Positions 8,610 through 15,103 of a stretch of DNA of 15,103 nucleotides are shown here, one piece after another (position 1 is the first letter of the stretch; every line of letters starts with the position of its first letter). A program made the position numbers and the translations under genes. Below the pieces are notes generated by a model, which was given only the letters and a program-made list of their open reading frames with translations, was not told where the DNA came from and ran no database searches. The stretch lies in assembly GCA_017305815.1 (NCBI GenBank), contig JAFKJZ010000158.1, positions 1-15,103 on the forward strand. The letters run 5' to 3'. This DNA is from Hyphomicrobiales bacterium (GTDB lineage: Bacteria > Pseudomonadota > Alphaproteobacteria > Rhizobiales > Kaistiaceae).

Positions 8610-9443
8610 CTATCCCTTCGCAAGCCGGTCAAAGGCCATCAGGCGCTCCAGCAGCGCCGGCAGGTCGTCGATCTGGATCATGTTCGGGCCGTCGGACGGT
8701 GCGTTGTCCGGATCCTGGTGGGTCTCGATGAAAACGCCGGCGACACCGACCGCGACGGCGGCGCGCGCCAGAACCGAGACAAATTCGCGCTGGCCGCCCG
8801 AGGACGAACCCTGCCCGCCCGGCTGCTGCACCGAATGGGTGGCATCAAAGACGACCGGCGCGCCCATGGCAGCCATGATCGGCAGCGAACGCATGTCGCT
8901 GACGAGCGTGTTGTAACCGAAGCTGGCGCCACGCTCGGTCAGGAGCACGTTCGGATTGCCGCTGTCGACCAGCTTGGCAAGGACATTCTTCATGTCCCAG
9001 GGCGCCAGAAACTGGCCCTTCTTGACGTTGATCACCCGGCCCGTCTCGGCCGCCGCGACGAGAAGGTCGGTCTGGCGGGACAGGAAGGCCGGAATCTGCA
9101 GGATGTCGACGACTTCGGCGACCACGGCGCACTGTTCGCGCTCGTGGATATCGGTCAGCACGGGAACGTCGAATTCCTTCTTGAGATCGGCGAAGATCGG
9201 CAGCGCCGCATCGAGGCCGGCGCCGCGCTTTCCGGAAATGCTGGTGCGATTCGCCTTGTCGAACGACGACTTGTAGACGAAGCCAATACCGAGCTTGGTG
9301 GTCATCTCCTTGAGACGGCCGGCCATGTCGAAGGCATGCTGCCGGCTTTCCAGCTGGCAGGGGCCGGCGATCAGCGTCAGCGGCAAGTCATTGCCGAAGG
9401 TCGCCTTGCCGGCGGAGACATGCGAATTGGTTTCAGTCGTCAT
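8610..9443 (-). CDS. kdsA: 3-deoxy-8-phosphooctulonate synthase (Kdo-8-phosphate synthase)
   Basis: A 277-residue cytoplasmic aldolase-type enzyme that condenses phosphoenolpyruvate with arabinose 5-phosphate to give Kdo-8-phosphate, for the lipopolysaccharide inner core. Recognisable segments are [64 protein letters not shown] and [15 protein letters not shown]. Residue C29 in AGPCQLES is in the position that is cysteine in the metal-dependent class (Aquifex type) and asparagine in the metal-independent class (E. coli type). The histidine of DATHS and the Glu/Asp of the C-terminal motif are also present, so a divalent-metal enzyme is expected (inference). Length is normal. A stretch of 247 bp separates its start from the pyrG stop. 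Confidence 0.97.
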   Translation of the reverse strand: MTTETNSHVSAGKATFGNDLPLTLIAGPCQLESRQHAFDMAGRLKEMTTKLGIGFVYKSSFDKANRTSISGKRGAGLDAALPIFADLKKEFDVPVLTDIHEREQCAVVAEVVDILQIPAFLSRQTDLLVAAAETGRVINVKKGQFLAPWDMKNVLAKLVDSGNPNVLLTERGASFGYNTLVSDMRSLPIMAAMGAPVVFDATHSVQQPGGQGSSSGGQREFVSVLARAAVAVGVAGVFIETHQDPDNAPSDGPNMIQIDDLPALLERLMAFDRLAKG

Positions 9444-9690
9444 TCTTCACCGTGCCTGGAGGTCTGGCGTGCGCGGCCAGACCCTTACAACGTAAGCGTC
9501 GGCGATGCGACCCTTGATCCGCCAGCGTCGAGCGACCTTCGAGGACGCTTAGCCGGACAACGCGGGATCGCGACCTGCCAGGCGAGAAGACACGCCGAGA
9601 TCGCGGCGGATCCAAGGCCATCGCACGGAAGCCGAACGGCAATTCTGCGGGGCGAAACGGGTCGCCGTCCCCGGCGACCCGGAATCGGCC
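9444..9690. other. Intergenic region between kdsA and pyrG
   Basis: This 247-bp gap has no supported gene. A small Arg-rich frame inside it (minus strand, 9433-9642) overlaps the kdsA start and looks like a chance reading. It holds the probable pyrG terminator at its right end and a short perfect palindrome CTTAC-AAC-GTAAG at 9484-9496, about 41 bases before the kdsA ATG. That site could be an operator or part of the kdsA promoter. No clear -35/-10 pair was found. Confidence 0.35.
9658..9681 (-). terminator. Probable intrinsic terminator of pyrG
   Basis: A perfect 10-bp stem CGGGTCGCCG/CGGCGACCCG with a TCCC loop (as read on the plus strand) lies 9 bp past the pyrG stop. On the minus strand only a short GTTTCG follows, so the T tract is poor and termination may be partial, leaving kdsA open to read-through. 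Confidence 0.55.
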
Positions 9691-11325
<1,635 letters not shown>

Positions 11326-11420
11326 CTACCTCAGTTTCCGATCGAACGTTTCATACGACAAAGGCTAGCCGTCGCGCCAGAACGACGACCCAGCCTCCAT
11401 TCACCAAACTCCCCTTCCCC

Positions 11421-11456
11421 AAATAAAACGTCGCCGCACGGGACCGCGCGGCGACG
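11421..11456 (-). terminator. Intrinsic terminator of secG
   Basis: A perfect 9-bp stem CGTCGCCGC/GCGGCGACG (11429-11437 and 11448-11456) is followed on the minus strand by TTTTATTT (11428-11421). It lies 25 bp after the secG stop and separates secG transcription from pyrG, so pyrG needs its own promoter in 11320-11420. Confidence 0.82.
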
Positions 11457-11481
11457 CGAAGGAAAAGGGCCTTTACGCGCT

Positions 11482-11982
11482 TTACTGCGAACTCGGCACC
11501 GCCGGAGCGGCAGGCTCGGCCGGAGCCGGTGCAGCCGGGGCCGGGGTTGCCGGAGCGGCTTCCGTCGCGGCCGGTGCCGCAGCGCCGGCCGGAGCGGCCT
11601 CGCCAGCAGGAGCCGTTGCCGGAGCCGGCGTCGAAGCCGCAGGCGTCGCCGCCGGCTTCTGGCCGGGCAGCTGATCCAGGATGCCCTGACCCGAGCCGCC
11701 CGGAACGGCCGGCGCCGAGGTCGACTGACCCTGGATCTGGTCGAGGATCGAGGCCGGCCGCTCACCATAGCGGCTGAGCAGGGCAAGGCCCATCGACGTG
11801 ACGAAGAAGATCGCCGCCAGGATGGCCGTCGTACGGGTCAGCACGTTGGCCGAGCCGCGCGCCGTCATGAAGCCGCCGCCGCCGCCGATACCGAGCGCGC
11901 CACCTTCGGAGCGCTGCAGCAAAACAACGGCGACGAGCGCGACGACCACCATGAGGTGGATCACGATGATGACTGTCTGCAT
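11482..11982 (-). CDS. secG: Preprotein translocase subunit SecG
   Basis: A 166-residue inner-membrane subunit of the SecYEG translocon, which assists SecA-driven protein export. Two transmembrane helices are visible (about residues 4-22 and 51-69), joined by the conserved loop LLQRSEGGALGIGGGGGFMT and the RGSANVLTRTTAILA segment typical of SecG. The rest (about residues 75-166) is a long Ala/Pro/Glu-rich tail ending in PAVPSSQ. Such tails occur in alphaproteobacterial SecG but vary greatly in length, and this one more than doubles the core. The tail is encoded by imperfect GCCGGAGC-type repeats, so it may change length by slippage (inference). It lies 119 bp downstream of tpiA on the same strand and is probably transcribed from the tpiA promoter and/or its own. 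Confidence 0.95.
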   Translation of the reverse strand: MQTVIIVIHLMVVVALVAVVLLQRSEGGALGIGGGGGFMTARGSANVLTRTTAILAAIFFVTSMGLALLSRYGERPASILDQIQGQSTSAPAVPGGSGQGILDQLPGQKPAATPAASTPAPATAPAGEAAPAGAAAPAATEAAPATPAPAAPAPAEPAAPAVPSSQ

Positions 11983-12101
11983 CGATGTCTCTGATCAGAA
12001 TTCAAAAAAGCTGGCGGCCTTGTACACGATCGTTTTGGCGGTTTCCAGTGCCGCGCCCCTGATATGGAGAGCGGAACGCCGGAGACAAGCCGCACGCCGT
12101 G

Positions 12102-12872
12102 TCACGCATAGGCCGCGGCGATGCCGAGAAAGTCAGCGGCCTTCAGGCTGGCGCCGCCGACGAGCGCGCCGTCGACATCGGCAATCTTGAGTATTTCGCC
12201 GGCGTTGGAAGGCTTTACCGAACCGCCATAGAGAATGCGGACGCGCGCGCCTTCAGCGCCAAAGCGCGCCACGAGACGCTGGCGGATATGGCCGTGCACC
12301 TCGGCGATGTCGGCGTTGGACGGCGTGAGACCCGTGCCGATGGCCCAGACCGGCTCATAGGCTACCACCAGGTTGCCGGCCGTCGCACCGTCGGGAATCG
12401 ACCCGGCGAGCTGCGTGTCGACCACGGCGAGCGTGGTGCCGCCGCGCCGCTCGGCTTCGGTCTCGCCGATGCAGAGGATCGCCACCAGATCGGCCCGCCA
12501 GGCGGCTTCCGTCTTGGAGCGGACGATCGCGTCCGTCTCGGAATGGTCCGTCCGGCGCTCCGAATGACCGACGATCACATGGGTCGCGCCGGTATCGGCG
12601 ATCATCTCGGCCGAGATGTCGCCGGTATGCGCTCCGCTCGCCTTGACGTGGCAATCCTGCCCGCCGATCGAGATGCGGCTTCCGAGCGCGACGACCGCGA
12701 AAGGCACAAGCTGCGTCGCGGGCGGGCAGATGGCCAGATCGACCTTGCCCCGAAGCTCCGCACCATAGCCCGCGACGATATTGCCGAACTCGCTCGCCGA
12801 GGCCTTCAGTCCATTCATCTTCCAATTGCCGGCGATCAGCGGCTTCGGACGCGGGGATTGGGTGCTGGACAT
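12102..12872 (-). CDS. tpiA: Triose-phosphate isomerase
   Basis: A 256-residue cytoplasmic TIM-barrel enzyme interconverting dihydroxyacetone phosphate and glyceraldehyde 3-phosphate. The active site is complete: the lysine in [10 protein letters not shown], the histidine in [10 protein letters not shown], the glutamate in [12 protein letters not shown] with its phosphate-gripping loop, and the [13 protein letters not shown] and GALVGGASL phosphate-binding motifs. The open frame extends 30 codons further upstream, but the ATG at 12872 gives the family's N-terminus and has a ribosome site AGGAAG (12878-12883) 5 bases before it. The upstream extension would also contain the candidate promoter. 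It is the first gene of the minus-strand tpiA-secG pair and is divergent from ppiD. Confidence 0.97.
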   Translation of the reverse strand: MSSTQSPRPKPLIAGNWKMNGLKASASEFGNIVAGYGAELRGKVDLAICPPATQLVPFAVVALGSRISIGGQDCHVKASGAHTGDISAEMIADTGATHVIVGHSERRTDHSETDAIVRSKTEAAWRADLVAILCIGETEAERRGGTTLAVVDTQLAGSIPDGATAGNLVVAYEPVWAIGTGLTPSNADIAEVHGHIRQRLVARFGAEGARVRILYGGSVKPSNAGEILKIADVDGALVGGASLKAADFLGIAAAYA

Positions 12873-12877
12873 GAACG

Positions 12878-12883
12878 CTTCCT
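12878..12883 (-). promoter_or_regulatory. Ribosome binding site of tpiA
   Basis: Reads AGGAAG on the minus strand, 5 bases before the ATG at 12872. It settles the start against the longer open frame. Confidence 0.65.
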
Positions 12884-12916
12884 GATTTCCGGTGTTTGGA
12901 TTCTTGTTGGCCCTTT

Positions 12917-12943
12917 TGCATAGCGACGGCGCGCCGAAGTCAA
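12917..12943 (-). promoter_or_regulatory. Candidate sigma-70-type promoter of tpiA
   Basis: On the minus strand TTGACT (12943-12938) is followed after 15 bases by TATGCA (12922-12917). The hexamers are good but the spacer is short. It would give a leader of roughly 40 bases before the tpiA ATG. Confidence 0.4.
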
Positions 12944-13036
12944 GGACCTGCCCGAATCGCACCCGCGGTCAGACGGCTGTCGGGGGCCGCGGAATCCCGG
13001 ACGGAAGGTATGCTCGATGTTCCGTCACCGCGCGCC

Positions 13037-13065
13037 TTGCCCCGGCGAGGGGTCCTTTCTATGAT
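13037..13065 (+). promoter_or_regulatory. Candidate promoter of the ppiD-like gene
   Basis: CTTGCC (13037-13042), a 17-base spacer and CTATGA (13060-13065) match the alphaproteobacterial CTTGAC-N17-CTATAT housekeeping pattern closely. The leader would be about 45 bases. It lies in the 243-bp divergent gap with tpiA, which holds no gene. Confidence 0.5.
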
Positions 13066-13104
13066 CGCGCGCCCGAAGCGGGGCCGGTAAAGCCCCCGCG
13101 CGTT

Positions 13105-13110
13105 AGAGGA
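13105..13110 (+). promoter_or_regulatory. Ribosome binding site of the ppiD-like gene
   Basis: AGAGGA, 5 bases before the ATG at 13116. It supports that start. Confidence 0.6.
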
Positions 13111-13115
13111 CGTCG

Positions 13116-14411
13116 ATGCTCAATACGATGCGCAAATACGCTGCCGGCTGGGTAGCGCAGATCTTGCTCGGCCTGCTCGTGCTGAGTTTCGCTGTCTGGG
13201 GCATCGCTGATGTCTTCAATGGTGTCAGCAAGCATTCCGTCGCCCGCGTCGGCGGCACGGATATTTCGTCGGTTAATTTCGATCGCGCCTATCGCCGCGA
13301 GCTGCAGGCGATGAGCCAGCGCGTCGGCCAGCAGATCACGCCGGACCAGGCCAAGATGCTCGGCATTCCGAACCAGGTGCTCGGCCGCCTCGTCACCGAG
13401 GCTTCGCTCGACGACCAGGCCAAGGACCTGTCGATCGGCGTTTCGCGTGACATGCTGATCCGCGAGATCGCCCAGGACCCCGCCTTCAAGGGCGCCGGCG
13501 GCACCTTCGACCGCAACTATTTCGTCTCTCTGCTGCGCAACAACGGCATGACCGAGGACGCCTACGTCCTGGAGCGCCGCGCGCAGGAGAAGCGCCAGCA
13601 GATCGCCGAGTCGATCTCGGGCGGCGCCACCGCGCCGGAAGCGCTCGCCAAGGCCCTGCACGAATACCAGACCGAGCAGCGGGACATCCGCTACCTCGTT
13701 CTCCCCGCCTCTTTGGTCGGCGAGATCCCGGCGCCGAACGCCGACGAGCTCACCAGCTATTACAATGACAACAAGGCGGACTGGCGCGCGCCGGAAGTGC
13801 GCTCGATCTCGCTGATCAAGCTCGGTCCCGACGAGGTCGCGCGGCCGGACGACATCACCGATGCCGACGCCCAGAAGGCCTATGACGCCGAAAAGGCGCG
13901 CTTCACTACGCCTGAAACCCGCCATGTCTTCCAGGCGGTGTTCGCGGACGAGAGCAGCGCCCAGACTGCGGCCGACCAGCTCAAGGCCGGCGAATCGTTC
14001 GAATCAATGCTCGAAGGCATCGGCAAGAAGCTTGGCGACAGCGATCTCGGCGTCATCACCCGCGACAAGCTGATCGACCCCAAGGTCGCCGAGGCCGCCT
14101 TCTCGCTTCCGGCGAACGGTTCCAGCGACGTCGTCAAGGGCAGCTTCGGCCCGGTCGTCATCCATGTCTCGGACATCGTTCCGGCGACGGTTAAGGCGTT
14201 TGACGAGGTCAAGGCCGATCTGAAGAAGGAATTGGCCCTGAATGCCGCCAAGGCGGACATCAACCAAACTGACGGTGAAGAAGATCGCCGTCGACCAGAC
14301 CGGCAAGGACGCCACTGGCAACGCGGTCGCCGACATCCCGGCACAGGCGCAGCTGCTGAAGGATGCCTTCGCCAGCGATGTCGGCATCGACAACGCCGCG
14401 ATCCCGACTGA
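13116..14411 (+). pseudogene. ppiD: PpiD/SurA-like peptidylprolyl isomerase, N-terminal part of a frameshifted gene
   Basis: This is the 5' part of an inner-membrane-anchored periplasmic folding factor. MLNTMRKYAAGWVAQILLGL begins a single membrane anchor (about residues 12-31), followed by a SurA/PpiD-type N-terminal chaperone domain (NFDRAYRRELQAMSQRVGQQ, then NQVLGRLVTEASLDDQAKDL). A parvulin-like domain lies at about 262-352 (ETRHVFQAVFADE to GPVVIHVSDIVP). The normal frame holds to about residue 382 (LALNAAKADIN, near base 14264). After that the frame gives an Arg-rich tail (DRRRPDRQGRHWQRG) that does not look like protein, ending at 14411. The real continuation is found one base over, in 14242-14937. 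The intact gene would span 13116-14937. Either the gene is truly broken or the assembly has an error here. A truncated product would keep the anchor and parvulin domain but lose the C-terminal chaperone region. Confidence 0.85.
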
Positions 14412-14937
14412 GGATGGCGGCTATGTCTGGTTCAGCGTCACCGACATCAACGAAGCCCATGACCGCCCGCTCGACGAGGTCAAGGATAAGGTAATCGAGG
14501 CCTGGAAGAAGCAGGCCACGACCGACAAGCTGATCGCCAAGGCCAAGGACACCAAGGATCGCCTCGGCAAGGGCGAGACTCTCGACCAGATCGCCACCTC
14601 GCTGAACCTGCCCGTGCAGACGCTCGACAAGCAGACCCGCAGTTCGCGTCCGGCCGACAGCTTCTCGACCGAAGCGCTCAAGGCCGCGTTCGCCGGCCCG
14701 AAGGGCTCGGCCGACGTCGCTCCGGGCGCCCAGGACGGCGAGCAGATCGTCTTGCAGGTCGCGGACGTCACCGAAACCCCGTACACTGAGGGCAGTGGCG
14801 ACAGCGGCCAGATCACGCAGCAGCTTGCCGACGCCATGCAGAACGATCTTCTGCAGCAATATGTAGCCGAGTTGCAGCGCCAGCTCGGCGTGACGGTCAA
14901 TCAGAGCGTCCTGCAACAGATCACAAGCGCCATCTGA
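14242..14937 (+). pseudogene. C-terminal part of the same frameshifted ppiD-like gene
   Basis: This frame (+1 relative to the upstream part) becomes protein-like at about base 14266 with KLTVKKIAVDQTGKDATGNA and continues to ITSAI before the TGA at 14935-14937. It has the C-terminal features of PpiD-type proteins: the WFSVTDINEAHDRPLDEVKD segment, a DQIATSLNLPVQTLDKQTR segment, and a helical tail (LLQQYVAELQRQLGV). The ATG at 14242 lies inside the old frame and has no ribosome site, so independent translation is unlikely. The joined length would be about 606 residues. From memory of relatives of about 630, with a helical linker ahead of the LTVKKI-like segment, I infer loss of roughly 20-25 codons plus a frame change. 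A single-base sequencing error would not explain the missing linker. Confidence 0.8.
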
Positions 14938-14953
14938 GGGTTGATTGGAAACA

Positions 14954-15103
14954 ATGTCGCCAAGCCATTTGCCCGATACGCAGTTCCGTCGGCCCTGCCC
15001 CGCGCAGGCCGCCGGCGCCGCTTTCGACGGAACGCAGGCCCTCGCCGGGGCCCGCGTCTGGCCGTCCTCGGGAAATGAGGCCGCGGCGACATGGTGGCGG
15101 CGC
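14954..15103 (+). CDS. Start of an unrecognised open frame, truncated by the window edge
   Basis: An ATG at 14954, 16 bp after the ppiD-like stop, opens a frame that stays open for all 50 remaining codons. About four fifths of its codons end in G or C, as in the real genes of the window, and a GGA lies 4 bases upstream of the start. The peptide starts MSPSHLPDTQFRRPC and includes ALAGARVWPSSGNE. I do not recognise a family. In related genomes the gene after ppiD is often in tryptophan biosynthesis, but this N-terminus does not resemble TrpE or TrpD. The true start could lie further downstream. Confidence 0.4.
   Translation, partial: MSPSHLPDTQFRRPCPAQAAGAAFDGTQALAGARVWPSSGNEAAATWWRR

Noticed and set aside
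9433..9642. 69-codon minus-strand frame between pyrG and kdsA
   Set aside because: Overlaps the kdsA start, is Arg-rich, and has no ribosome site or recognisable motif.
12001..12030. T-rich run after a GC stretch upstream of secG, read as a tpiA terminator
   Set aside because: The run CTTTTTT follows GGCCGCCAG on the minus strand, but no matching arm for a stem of more than about 4 bp was found.
12873..12962. 30-codon N-terminal extension of TpiA
   Set aside because: Contains the ribosome site and candidate promoter; the family's N-terminus begins just ahead of the [10 protein letters not shown] segment.
13059..13925. 288-codon minus-strand open frame opposite the ppiD-like gene
   Set aside because: Antisense shadow; PpiD sequence on the plus strand is clear over the same bases.
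14242..14290. Programmed ribosomal frameshift in ppiD
   Set aside because: No slippery heptamer or downstream stem was found at the junction, and the apparent missing linker favours a deletion.

Overview
The window is GC-rich (strong G/C bias at third codon positions) and carries a housekeeping block typical of Alphaproteobacteria. The order tpiA-secG-pyrG-kdsA, with eno further along on the same strand and a PpiD/SurA-type folding factor diverging from tpiA, is what I know from Hyphomicrobiales (Rhizobiales). The genus cannot be read from the sequence. No tRNA, rRNA, CRISPR array, insertion sequence or prophage gene was seen. No intergenic gap exceeds 300 bases; the longest are 9444-9690, 12873-13115 and 5527-5713, each described below.

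Left part (1-4163): the 3' end of a periplasmic amino-acid binding protein overlaps an ABC permease gene, and a homocysteine S-methyltransferase family gene follows 49 bp later. This looks like one plus-strand operon for import and use of a sulfur amino acid, possibly S-methylmethionine (inference). A HAD phosphatase converges on it from the minus strand, and agmatine deiminase (aguA) is divergent from the HAD gene.

Middle part (4171-8518): enolase lies on the minus strand and ends at a strong intrinsic terminator. Divergent from eno, a DUF1835-domain gene and queF (queuosine biosynthesis) form a tight plus-strand pair behind a leader rich in inverted repeats. They converge on a minus-strand gene for an unrecognised 444-residue single-pass membrane protein with Pro/Ala-rich linkers.

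Right part (8610-15103): kdsA (lipopolysaccharide Kdo synthesis), pyrG (CTP synthase), secG (translocon) and tpiA (glycolysis) all lie on the minus strand, with hairpin terminators after secG and probably after pyrG. PyrG product CTP is used to activate Kdo, and TpiA and Eno both act in lower glycolysis/gluconeogenesis. Divergent from tpiA is a ppiD-like chaperone gene that is broken: its reading frame changes at about 14262-14268, apparently with loss of roughly 20-25 codons. A further open frame begins after it and runs off the window.

Most of the window is ordinary core genome. I found no convincing new multi-gene system. The points most worth checking are the broken ppiD, the structured leader ahead of the DUF1835-queF pair, the unknown membrane protein, and the transporter-methyltransferase pairing.
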